Source: Hydrogenophaga sp. (GTDB taxonomy: Bacteria; Pseudomonadota; Gammaproteobacteria; Burkholderiales; Burkholderiaceae_C). Taken from it: 64,000 nucleotides of DNA. The translations under genes were made by a program, and so were the position numbers. The DNA lies in the NCBI GenBank assembly GCA_016741995.1, contig JACVCO010000001.1, forward strand, positions 186,001 through 250,000. Reading direction: 5' to 3'. The notes below the pieces were generated by a model that was not told where the DNA came from, searched no databases, and worked only from the letters and a program-made list of their open reading frames with translations. Position 1 is the stretch's first letter; each line of letters begins with the position of its first letter. Below are positions 8,645 through 16,062 of this stretch, one piece after another.

Positions 8645-9076
8645 TTAGATGTCCAGCGCCTGCGGCTGCTGGGCGGTGTGCGGATGCTCGGCGCCGCCAT
8701 AGACCTTGAGCTTCTTGATCATGGCGTAGCCCAGCGGGCCCTTGGGCAGCATGCCCTTGACCGCCTTCTCCAGCGCGCGGCCGGGGTGCTTGGCCTGCAT
8801 GTCGCGGAAGTTGGTGGCGTAGATGCCGCCCGGGAAACCCGAGTGGCGGTAATAGATCTTGTCGGTGGACTTGGTGCCCGTCACGCGCAGCTTGGCTGCG
8901 TTGACGACGACGATGAAGTCGCCCGTGTCGACGTGAGGCGTGTAAATGGCCTTGTGCTTGCCGCGCAGTCGGAGAGCCACTTCACTGGCAACTCGTCCGA
9001 GGACCTTGTCGGTCGCGTCAATCACAAACCACTCGTGCTTCACGTCAGCGGGTTTGGCGCTGAACGTTTTGGTCAT
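8645..9076 (-). CDS. rplM: 50S ribosomal protein L13
   Basis: This 143-residue uL13 protein begins [20 protein letters not shown], with the conserved [19 protein letters not shown] and HSGFPGG..A segments. ATG 9076 was preferred to the in-frame ATG at 9115 because it gives the normal family length and N-terminus. It is the first gene of the rplM-rpsI operon. The leader between promoter and start contains a small hairpin (GGTTC...GAACC, 9123-9139) just upstream of the ribosome-binding region. This may take part in autoregulation, but nothing in the sequence proves it. Confidence 0.98.
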   Translation of the reverse strand: MTKTFSAKPADVKHEWFVIDATDKVLGRVASEVALRLRGKHKAIYTPHVDTGDFIVVVNAAKLRVTGTKSTDKIYYRHSGFPGGIYATNFRDMQAKHPGRALEKAVKGMLPKGPLGYAMIKKLKVYGGAEHPHTAQQPQALDI

Positions 9077-9199
9077 GAGTTTTCTCTTTACGAGGGTTTG
9101 GCGGCCCTTTTCCACGGTCGGCGGTTCTCTTTCGGAACCCTCTTAGGTGGTGGTTTGAACTTCGCCGCGGGGCCAGCAGAAAACGCTGCGAAGCCCGCG

Positions 9200-9228
9200 A
9201 TTGTACGAAATCGGCGCCCGGACGGCAA
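9200..9228 (-). promoter_or_regulatory. Sigma-70 promoter of rplM-rpsI
   Basis: On the minus strand TTGCCG (9228-9223) and TACAAT (9205-9200) are separated by exactly 17 bases. This is a near-consensus housekeeping promoter about 125 bases before the rplM ATG. The expected transcription start is near 9193, leaving a leader of about 115 bases. Confidence 0.65.
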
Positions 9229-9251
9229 ATCAGGGCTACCATCGCCGCCCC

Positions 9252-10163
9252 ATGTTCTCCTACCGCCACGCCTTTCACGCCGGCAACCACGCCGACGTGC
9301 TCAAGCACCTCGCGCTGATCGCCACCCTGCGGCACCTCATGCTCAAGCCGCCGGCCCTGACGCTGGTGGACACGCACGCAGGGGCCGGGCTGTACCGGCT
9401 CGACAGCGAATTCACCGACAAGGGGGGTGAGGCCGAACACGGTGTGGTGCGGCTTTTCTCGGTGCTGCGGCCCGCCCAGGGCCCCATGGCCGCCAGCACC
9501 CCGCTGATCGACGACTACCTGGACCTCGTGGCCGGCTTCAACCCGGGCGGCTCGCTGCGCGTCTACCCGGGTTCGCCTTTCGTGATGCAGCACCTGATGC
9601 GCCACGAGGCGCGCGACCGCCTCAAGCTGTTCGAACTGCATCCCACGGATGGCAAGACGCTGTCGTCCAACATCGCCCAGCTCGAAGCCGGGCGCGCGGT
9701 GGTGATCAAGCGCGACGATGGTTTCGAGGGCCTCAAGCCGCTGTTGCCTCCGCCCGCGGATGCCCAGGGCTCGCGCCGTGGGCTGGTTCTGATCGACCCG
9801 AGCTACGAGCTCAAGAGCGACTACGGGAAAGTGAGCGCCTGCATACAAGATGCATTGAAGCGCTTTGCCACCGGCACGTATTTCATCTGGTACCCGGTGA
9901 TCCCCCGCACGGAAGCGCATGACCTGCCCCGCAAACTGAGGGCACTGGCCCAACGCGCGGGCCGCCCGTGGCTGCACGCCACGCTCGCCATCGGGCATCC
10001 GCCGCTGGCACCGAACGAGCGGCCCGGGCTCACCGCCAGCGGGGTCTTCGTGGTGAACCCACCCCACACCCTGGCCGACGGCCTGCGGGCGGCACTGCCG
10101 GTGCTGGTGGATGTGCTGGGGCGCGGCCGGGGCCAGGGCCACGCGGTGGAAGCGTCGGGCTGA
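9252..10163 (+). CDS. rlmJ: 23S rRNA (adenine2030-N6)-methyltransferase RlmJ
   Basis: This 303-residue enzyme methylates A2030 of 23S rRNA using SAM. Family marks are the start MFSYRHAFHAGNHADVLKH, the SAM region TLVDTHAGAGLYRLDS and the catalytic motif LIDPSYELKSDY. Most N6-adenine methyltransferases have DPPY here, and RlmJ homologues vary at the third position. The C-terminal stretch GVFVVNPPHTLADGLRAALPVL is typical. ATG 9252 replaces the longer open frame because the conserved family N-terminus starts exactly there. The gene is convergent with the CAP-domain lipoprotein gene; their stops are four bases apart. Confidence 0.93.
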   Translation: MFSYRHAFHAGNHADVLKHLALIATLRHLMLKPPALTLVDTHAGAGLYRLDSEFTDKGGEAEHGVVRLFSVLRPAQGPMAASTPLIDDYLDLVAGFNPGGSLRVYPGSPFVMQHLMRHEARDRLKLFELHPTDGKTLSSNIAQLEAGRAVVIKRDDGFEGLKPLLPPPADAQGSRRGLVLIDPSYELKSDYGKVSACIQDALKRFATGTYFIWYPVIPRTEAHDLPRKLRALAQRAGRPWLHATLAIGHPPLAPNERPGLTASGVFVVNPPHTLADGLRAALPVLVDVLGRGRGQGHAVEASG

Positions 10164-10166
10164 GCC

Positions 10167-10712
10167 TCAGGGGCGGGCCAGCACCAGGGTCCAGTAAGGG
10201 GTGTTGCCCGTCCCGACCCGGCGCTCGCAAGCCAGGGCGAACTGCGTGCTGCTGGCGCGCATGATGTTTTCGCAGTGGCCGGCGCTGTTCATCCAGGCCC
10301 CCATCACGCCCGACAGGCTGGACTGCCCGGCGGCAATGTTCTCGGCCACCGATGACCACGCATAGCCCGTAGCGCTCACCCGGGCGCCGACGCCGCTGCC
10401 ATTGCTGCCGGTGTGGCTGAAAAAGCTGTTGGCGGCCATGTCGATGGAATGCCCGGTGGCGGCCTGGGCCAGGCGCGAGTCCCAGCTCAGCGGTGCCGCC
10501 GCCGGGTACACCACGCCGCCACAGACCTGGGCCTGGGCACGCAGGTTGTTGATCGCCGTCACGGCCGCGGAGGACAGATTGCCCACCGGGCACGGCTCCG
10601 TCCGGACCGAGGGGGAGCCGATCACGATGCTGATGTCGCCACCACCGCAGGCGGTGAGCAGGGCCACAAGGGGAAGAGCAGCAAAAAAAGGGCGCGAGCG
10701 GAGCTTGGGCAT
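10167..10712 (-). CDS. CAP (SCP/PR-1)-domain lipoprotein
   Basis: This 181-residue protein has a lipoprotein signal peptide ending in the lipobox LLTAC (Cys about residue 22), so it should be anchored in a membrane facing the periplasm or the outside. The rest is a CAP domain of the YkwD type. Landmarks are INNLRAQAQVCGG, LSWDSRLAQAATGHSIDMAANSFFSHTG, the GENIAAG-like VAENIAAGQSS, and WMNSAGHCENIM. The His and Glu residues of the CAP cavity are present. The biochemical role of bacterial CAP proteins is poorly defined. It is divergent from the paa operon. Confidence 0.85.
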   Translation of the reverse strand: MPKLRSRPFFAALPLVALLTACGGGDISIVIGSPSVRTEPCPVGNLSSAAVTAINNLRAQAQVCGGVVYPAAAPLSWDSRLAQAATGHSIDMAANSFFSHTGSNGSGVGARVSATGYAWSSVAENIAAGQSSLSGVMGAWMNSAGHCENIMRASSTQFALACERRVGTGNTPYWTLVLARP

Positions 10713-10796
10713 GGCAAGGGCTACCTTACGGGCGGGGCGGGGCCCGCCCCATGGGGGCGGGCGAATACCCCTCAGTTCCCGATCAACGGAAGATTA

Positions 10797-10820
10797 TTAA
10801 CCGACCGATCGGTCGGTTAA
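10797..10820. promoter_or_regulatory. Perfect 24-bp palindrome, candidate PaaR (TetR) operator
   Basis: Twelve-base arms TTAACCGACCGA / TCGGTCGGTTAA form a gap-free palindrome, ending 45 bases before the paaA start. ACCGACCG...CGGTCGGT is the usual operator form of TetR-family PaaR repressors, which respond to phenylacetyl-CoA. An AT-rich -10-like TTAGAC lies just downstream, so the palindrome would overlap the promoter and repress paa when bound. No TetR gene is present in this window. Confidence 0.8.
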
Positions 10821-10865
10821 CTTGTTAGACTGCGCCCCACGCCCTGCGATGGCGAGGAGACGCGC

Positions 10866-11873
10866 ATGTACACCCAATCCTTCAACGTGCCCGACGGCGG
10901 CCAGCCCGCGCCCGGCCTGCAACCGGTGGCCGACGCGGCGCTGCAAGCGCAGTTCGACGCCGTGGTCGACGCCGACGGCAAGATCGAACCGCGCGACTGG
11001 ATGCCCGAGGCCTACCGCAAGACCCTGGTGCGGCAGATCAGCCAGCACGCGCACAGCGAGATCGTGGGCATGCTGCCCGAGGGCAACTGGATCAGCCGCG
11101 CGCCGAGCCTGAAACGCAAGGCCATCCTGCTGGCCAAGGTGCAGGACGAAGGCGGCCACGGCCTGTATCTCTACAGCGCGGCCGAGACCCTGGGCACCAG
11201 CCGCGACCAGATGTTCGAGGCCCTGCACAGCGGCAAGGCCAAGTACAGCTCCATCTTCAACTACCCCACCCTCACCTGGGCCGATGTGGGCGTGATCGGC
11301 TGGCTGGTCGACGGCGCGGCGATCATGAACCAGATCCCGCTGTGCCGCTGCAGCTACGGCCCGTACGCGCGCGCCATGATCCGCGTCTGCAAGGAAGAGA
11401 GCTTCCACCAGCGCCAGGGCTACGAGGCCCTGCTGACCATGATGCAGGGCACCGCCGAGCAGAAGGCCATGGTGCAGGACGCGGTGAACCGCTGGTGGTG
11501 GCCGGTGCTGGCCATGTTCGGCCCGCCCGACGACAACAGCCCGAACAGCGTGCAGGGCATGCGCTGGGGCATCAAGCGCATCAGCAACGACGCGCTGCGG
11601 CAGAAGTTCGTCGACGCCACCGTGCCGCAGGCCGAGGTGCTGGGCATCACGCTGCCGGACCCGGACCTGAAGTGGAACGAGGCCAAGGGCGGCCACGATT
11701 TCGGCGCCATCGACTGGGACGACTTCTGGGCCGTGGTCAACGGCAACGGCCCCTGCAACAAGGAGCGCCTGGCCACCCGCGTGAAAGCCTGGGACGACGG
11801 CGCCTGGGTGCGCGAGGCCGCACTGGCCCATGCGCGCAAGGAACAGCAACGCACGATGAAGGAGGCCGCATGA
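10866..11873 (+). CDS. paaA: Phenylacetyl-CoA 1,2-epoxidase catalytic subunit PaaA
   Basis: This 335-residue diiron oxygenase subunit epoxidises phenylacetyl-CoA to ring-1,2-epoxyphenylacetyl-CoA with O2 and electrons from PaaE. Diiron ligand motifs are intact: E95-x2-H98 in [10 protein letters not shown] and E178-x2-H181 in [12 protein letters not shown]. The length and segments such as [13 protein letters not shown] match the family. SD GAGGAG lies before the ATG. It is the first gene of an overlapping paaABCDE series; its stop overlaps the paaB start (ATGA). Confidence 0.98.
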   Translation: MYTQSFNVPDGGQPAPGLQPVADAALQAQFDAVVDADGKIEPRDWMPEAYRKTLVRQISQHAHSEIVGMLPEGNWISRAPSLKRKAILLAKVQDEGGHGLYLYSAAETLGTSRDQMFEALHSGKAKYSSIFNYPTLTWADVGVIGWLVDGAAIMNQIPLCRCSYGPYARAMIRVCKEESFHQRQGYEALLTMMQGTAEQKAMVQDAVNRWWWPVLAMFGPPDDNSPNSVQGMRWGIKRISNDALRQKFVDATVPQAEVLGITLPDPDLKWNEAKGGHDFGAIDWDDFWAVVNGNGPCNKERLATRVKAWDDGAWVREAALAHARKEQQRTMKEAA

Positions 11874-12169
11874 ACGACACCAAGGCACTGAAGGAATGGC
11901 CGCTGTGGGAAGTGTTCGTGCGCAGCAAGCAAGGCCTGGAGCACAAGCACTGCGGCAGCCTGCACGCGAGCAGCGCCGAGCACGCGCTGCAGATGGCGCG
12001 CGACGTGTACACGCGCCGCCAGGAAGGCGTAAGCATCTGGGTCGTTCCCTCGGCCAGCATCACGGCGAGTGAGCCCGACGCCAAGGACGCCTTCTTCGAC
12101 CCCGCGGCCGACAAGATCTACCGCCACCCGACCTTCTACGAGATCCCCGACAAAGTGGGGCACATGTGA
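11870..12169 (+). CDS. paaB: Phenylacetyl-CoA epoxidase subunit PaaB
   Basis: This 99-residue small subunit bridges PaaAC heterodimers in the epoxidase and has no catalytic metal site. The family pattern is clear: [46 protein letters not shown] and the C-terminal [17 protein letters not shown]. The start overlaps paaA and the stop overlaps paaC, so stoichiometric translation is likely. Confidence 0.98.
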   Translation: MNDTKALKEWPLWEVFVRSKQGLEHKHCGSLHASSAEHALQMARDVYTRRQEGVSIWVVPSASITASEPDAKDAFFDPAADKIYRHPTFYEIPDKVGHM

Positions 12170-13008
12170 TGAGCGCCGTGCCCGTTGACCACCTGCTGCA
12201 CCTGGCCGACAACGCCCTGGTGCTCGGCCAGCGCAACGCCGAGTGGGCCGGCCACGGCCCCATCCTCGAAGAAGACCTGGCGCTGGCCAACCACGCGCTC
12301 GACCACCTGGGCCAGGCGCGCCTGCTCTACCAGCACGCGGCCACGCTGATCAACGCCGACACCGCGCTGTCGAAACGCTTCGCCCACCTGCGGGGCGCGC
12401 GCACCGAAGGCGCGATCACCGAAGACACGCTGGCCTACTTCCGCGGCGCGCGCGATTTCAGCAACTTCACGCTGCTGGAGCTGCCGCACCACGGCCCGCT
12501 TGCCGGCCCGGCGCGCCAGGATCTCGACTACGCCACCACCACGGTGCGCAACTTCCTCTACGCGGTGCTGATGGGCCTGTGGTGGGAACGCCTGCAGGCC
12601 AGCAGCGACGCGCAGCTCGCGGCCATCGCCGCCAAATCGCTCAAGGAGGTGCGCTACCACCTGCGGCACGCCGGCGACTGGCTGGTGCGCCTGGGCGACG
12701 GCACCGACGAGAGCCATGCGCGCGCGCAGGCCGCGCTGAACCACCTGATGCCCTACACGCAGGAGTTCTGGAGCGGCGGCGAGGCGGAAGAAGCGGCCGT
12801 GGCCAACGGCAGCGGCGTGGCCCTGGCCACGCTGCGCGCCGACTGGGACACGATCGTGAACGCCGCGCTGGCCGAGGCCACGCTCAAGCGCCCCGCCGAC
12901 GGTGGCCACCTGCCGCGCGGCACACGCGGCGAGCACTCCGAGCACATGGGCTTTCTGCTCGCCGAGATGCAGAGCCTGGCGCGCGAGCACCCGCAAGCGG
13001 TGTGGTGA
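12169..13008 (+). CDS. paaC: Phenylacetyl-CoA epoxidase structural subunit PaaC
   Basis: This 279-residue ferritin-like subunit pairs with PaaA. Typical stretches are LVLGQRNAEWAGHGPILEEDLALANHALDHLGQA near the N-terminus and KEVRYHLRHAGDWLVRLGDGT in the middle. It ends with REHPQAVW, characteristic of PaaC. ATG 12169 was chosen over GTG 12166; both overlap the paaB stop. It is followed by paaD with an ATGA-type overlap. Confidence 0.97.
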   Translation: MSAVPVDHLLHLADNALVLGQRNAEWAGHGPILEEDLALANHALDHLGQARLLYQHAATLINADTALSKRFAHLRGARTEGAITEDTLAYFRGARDFSNFTLLELPHHGPLAGPARQDLDYATTTVRNFLYAVLMGLWWERLQASSDAQLAAIAAKSLKEVRYHLRHAGDWLVRLGDGTDESHARAQAALNHLMPYTQEFWSGGEAEEAAVANGSGVALATLRADWDTIVNAALAEATLKRPADGGHLPRGTRGEHSEHMGFLLAEMQSLAREHPQAVW

Positions 13009-13511
13009 TGGACACCCTGGACGCCGTGCGCGCGGCCATCGCGCCGCTGGCTGACCCCGAGATTCCGGTGGTGAGCCTGGCCGAGCTCGGCATCCTGCGC
13101 GAGGTGCGCACCGGGGCTGACGGCCTGGCCGAGGTGGTGATCACGCCGACCTACAGCGGCTGCCCCGCCATGGGCCAGATCGAGGACGACATCCGCCGCG
13201 CGCTGCGCGAGGCCGGCATCGACGCGCGCGTGGTGACGCAGCTCGCCCCGGCCTGGACCACCGACTGGATGGCGCCCGAAGCGCGCGAGAAGCTGCGCGC
13301 CTACGGCATCGCACCGCCCAACGGCCGCGCCGCGCACGCCACCGAGAAAGTGATCGCCTTCGCGCGGCGTGCCGCCAGCCAGCCCGTGCCCTGCCCGCGT
13401 TGCGGCTCCACCCACACCACCGAAACCTCGCCATTCGGCTCGACCGCGTGCAAGGCGCTCTACCGCTGCCTCGACTGCCTCGAACCCTTCGATCTTTTCA
13501 AGCCGTACTGA
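13008..13511 (+). CDS. paaD: Phenylacetate epoxidase maturation protein PaaD (PaaJ)
   Basis: This 167-residue protein has an N-terminal DUF59/MIP18 domain (about residues 5-80, with LADPEIPVVSLAELGIL and TPTYSGCPAM) and a C-terminal zinc-ribbon-like region. In the latter, C-x2-C pairs appear as CPRCGS and CLDCLEPFDLFKPY. PaaD is needed for the epoxidase to be active, probably through Fe-S assembly on PaaE. It overlaps paaC and precedes paaE by 13 bases. Confidence 0.95.
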   Translation: MDTLDAVRAAIAPLADPEIPVVSLAELGILREVRTGADGLAEVVITPTYSGCPAMGQIEDDIRRALREAGIDARVVTQLAPAWTTDWMAPEAREKLRAYGIAPPNGRAAHATEKVIAFARRAASQPVPCPRCGSTHTTETSPFGSTACKALYRCLDCLEPFDLFKPY

Positions 13512-13524
13512 CCCCGCACCGACC

Positions 13525-14631
13525 ATGAACACCAGCCCCCGCGGATTCGTTGAACTGCCGATCGCGCGCGTGAGCCCCGAGGCCGCAGGCTCGGTGGCCG
13601 TCACGCTGTCGGTGCCCGCCGATCAGCGCAGCGTCTTCGCGTTCGAGCCCGGCCAGTTCCTCACGGTGCGCGCGCACATCGGTGGCCAGGAGGTGCGGCG
13701 CAGCTACTCCATCAGCAGCCCGCGCAGCCTGTTCACGGGCAAAGGCGAACTCACGCTCGGCATCCGGCCCGTGGAAGGTGGCGTGTTCAGCAACTGGGCG
13801 GCCACGCAGCTCAAGGCGGGCGACACGCTGCAGGCCATGCCACCCGATGGCCGCTTCACCGTGCACCGCCCGCGCGCGCTGCACCGCGTGGGCTTCGCCG
13901 CGGGCTCGGGCATCACGCCCATCCTGTCCATCATGACGAGCACGCTGGAGGAGTCGCCCACCGCCAAGTTCACGCTCGTCTACGGCAACCGCCGCATGGC
14001 CAGCGTGATGTTCAACGAGGCCCTGCAGGACCTGAAGGACCGTTACCGCGACCGGCTCACGCTGATCCATGTGCTCTCGCGCCAGGCGCAGGAAGTGCCA
14101 CTGCTTGAAGGCCGCATCGATGGCGACAAGGTGCGCGCGCTCATCGCCGCGCTGCTGCCCGTGCCCAGCATGGACGAGGTCTTCGTCTGCGGGCCCGAGG
14201 CCATGATCGAGGCCACCGAGCAGGCCCTGCTGGGCGCCGGCGTGAAGCCCGAGCGCATCCACACCGAGCGCTTCAGTTCGCCCACGCTCGACGCCATGCC
14301 GAGCGCGCAGCGTGCGAAGGTGCAACTCGGCCACGCCGAACACAGCGCGGGCGAAGTCGCGCTCACCGTGGTGCTCGACGGCAAGCCGCACCAGTTGCGC
14401 ATGGGCCGCGAGGACCGCGTGCTCGACATCGCGCTCGAGGCAGGGCTGGACCTGCCGTGGTCCTGCCGCGGCGGCGTGTGCTGCACCTGCCGCGCCAAGG
14501 TGATGGAGGGCGCGGTGGAGATGGACAAGAACTTCACGCTCGAACCCTGGGAGATGGAACAGGGCTTCGTGCTGAGTTGCCAGGCCCGGCCGACCACGGA
14601 CCGCGTCGTGGTGAGCTACGACGAACGCTGA
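13525..14631 (+). CDS. paaE: Phenylacetyl-CoA epoxidase reductase PaaE
   Basis: This 368-residue flavoprotein passes electrons from NAD(P)H to the PaaAC diiron site. An N-terminal FNR-like FAD domain carries RRSYSISSP. The NAD(P) domain carries AGSGITPILSI and VFVCGPEAMI. The C-terminal plant-type ferredoxin domain has 2Fe-2S ligands C314, C319, C322 and C352 (CRGGVCCTC, then LSC). ATG 13525 was chosen because the frame opens far upstream inside paaD. It is the last paa gene here: genes for ring opening and beta-oxidation (paaG, Z, F, H, J, K) are absent from the window. Confidence 0.97.
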   Translation: MNTSPRGFVELPIARVSPEAAGSVAVTLSVPADQRSVFAFEPGQFLTVRAHIGGQEVRRSYSISSPRSLFTGKGELTLGIRPVEGGVFSNWAATQLKAGDTLQAMPPDGRFTVHRPRALHRVGFAAGSGITPILSIMTSTLEESPTAKFTLVYGNRRMASVMFNEALQDLKDRYRDRLTLIHVLSRQAQEVPLLEGRIDGDKVRALIAALLPVPSMDEVFVCGPEAMIEATEQALLGAGVKPERIHTERFSSPTLDAMPSAQRAKVQLGHAEHSAGEVALTVVLDGKPHQLRMGREDRVLDIALEAGLDLPWSCRGGVCCTCRAKVMEGAVEMDKNFTLEPWEMEQGFVLSCQARPTTDRVVVSYDER

Positions 14632-14649
14632 GCGCCCGACGCCGACAGA

Positions 14650-15105
14650 TCACTCGGCGTAGATCACCACCGGCGCCACGCCCGCGCGGATCAGGCCGAT
14701 GCGCTCGGCCCCGGCGCGGCTGAGGTCGATCACGCGGCCCGGCGTGAAGGGGCCGCGGTCGTTGATGCGCACCACCACCGCCTGCCCGCTCGCCGGGTTG
14801 AACACCCGCACGCGCGTGCCGAAGGGCAAGGTCTTGTGGGCCGCGGTGAAAGCGTTCATGTCGAACACCTCGCCGCTGGCGGTGCGCCGGCCATGGTGCT
14901 GCGCGCCGTACCAGGAAGCGACGCCGCGCTCGATTTCGCGGCCCTCCGGGGCCGACGTGGACGACCCATGGCGCGGGGGCGAGGCGCAACCACCCAGCCA
15001 CAACACCGTCACCAACAGCAAGGCGAGCAAGGTGATGGCCCGCGCCGCGGCGGAAGGCGCCCTCTGGCAATCGGGCTGTTCGATGGCGTTGGCAGGCAGG
15101 TTCAT
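14650..15105 (-). CDS. RlpA-like double-psi beta-barrel lipoprotein
   Basis: This 151-residue protein has a long N-terminal segment, a membrane helix and a lipobox LGGC at about residues 37-40. A RlpA-type double-psi beta-barrel follows: GVASWYGAQHHGRRTASGEVFD, LPFGTRVRV, VVVRINDRGPFTPGRVIDLS. Proteobacterial RlpA proteins are septal lytic transglycosylases acting on denuded glycan strands. The aspartate (INDRGPF) and glutamate/histidine (HGRRTASGE) active-site region is conserved. It lacks the C-terminal SPOR domain that targets classic RlpA to the septum, so septal location is doubtful. It is convergent with paaE. Confidence 0.87.
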   Translation of the reverse strand: MNLPANAIEQPDCQRAPSAAARAITLLALLLVTVLWLGGCASPPRHGSSTSAPEGREIERGVASWYGAQHHGRRTASGEVFDMNAFTAAHKTLPFGTRVRVFNPASGQAVVVRINDRGPFTPGRVIDLSRAGAERIGLIRAGVAPVVIYAE

Positions 15106-15168
15106 GGGCGGCGCTGGTGCAACGGGACGGTTCTAACAGAACCGGGCGCCGCGGACGCGCCGCGCGGG

Positions 15169-16062
15169 TCAGCGCCTGGCCTCGGGCCGGGCAAACAGCC
15201 GGCTCAGTTCCGGCCAGGCCTGCGCCCAGCAGCAGCCGTGATCGAAGCCCGCGAGCGAACGAACCACCGGCGTGGGCGCGTTGCGCACACCCGAACGGGC
15301 AACCCCCTCGAGGAAGCCCGCGAGCACGCTGGCCGGCACGACCGCATCCTTGTCGCCGACGAAGTGCCATTGCGGAATGGACGCCAGGCGCGCCGACACG
15401 TCCTTCGGATCGAGCGACCCGGTCAGGGGCAACAGGCGCTGCTCGCGGGTCCATCGGTCCGCGTCCAGCACGCCCGCCACGGTCACCAGCGCCACCACGT
15501 CGCTGCGGCGCGCGGCCAGCAGGGCGGCCACGGCCGCACCGCCGGAATAGCCGACGAGCACCAGTTCGCTGGCGCCGTGTTCGCGCTTGAGCCCGTCCAC
15601 CGCATGGTCCATGGCCGCGATCACGTCGGGCGCAAAGCGGTGGCTGCCCCAGTACCGGTTGTCACACCCCTTGAACGCTGCGCCCTGCGTGTACTGGCAA
15701 GGCCGCGCCAGGTAGACCGCGCGGGCACCCGCATCGGCCATGGCCAGGCGCAGGCCCAGCGGATCGGACGGCGTGGGCGCGAACGACGGCGTGTGCCGGT
15801 CCAGCCAGGCCAGGCCATCGCCTTCGATGTAGACCGTCAACCGCTCGGTGGCCGGCAACCCGGTCGGCGCAAAGGCCTGGATGTCGAAACCGGGGCCGGG
15901 CAGCACGCGGGCCTGCCAACCCTGCCCCGCCGCCCAGGCCGCGATGCCGGCGCTGCGCGCTTGCGGCGACGGTGCGGCGCAAGCACTCAACCCCACGGAT
16001 GCCGCGACCAGCGCGGCGAGCAGCCACCCGCGTCGCGCGGTGCGACAGGTCAGAACGCCCAC
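15169..16062 (-). CDS. Alpha/beta-hydrolase lipoprotein
   Basis: This 297-residue protein has a signal peptide with lipobox VGLSAC and an alpha/beta-hydrolase fold. The nucleophile elbow is GYSGG (LVLVGYSGGAAVAALLAARR), the likely acid is Asp in GDKDAVVP, and the base is His in GFDHGCCW. The complete triad suggests an active lipase, esterase or peptidase-like hydrolase at the cell envelope. The only plausible start that keeps the signal peptide is GTG 16062, placing the first codons inside the tail of the autotransporter gene; it is therefore co-translated with it. Its substrate is unknown. Confidence 0.7.
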   Translation of the reverse strand: MGVLTCRTARRGWLLAALVAASVGLSACAAPSPQARSAGIAAWAAGQGWQARVLPGPGFDIQAFAPTGLPATERLTVYIEGDGLAWLDRHTPSFAPTPSDPLGLRLAMADAGARAVYLARPCQYTQGAAFKGCDNRYWGSHRFAPDVIAAMDHAVDGLKREHGASELVLVGYSGGAAVAALLAARRSDVVALVTVAGVLDADRWTREQRLLPLTGSLDPKDVSARLASIPQWHFVGDKDAVVPASVLAGFLEGVARSGVRNAPTPVVRSLAGFDHGCCWAQAWPELSRLFARPEARR

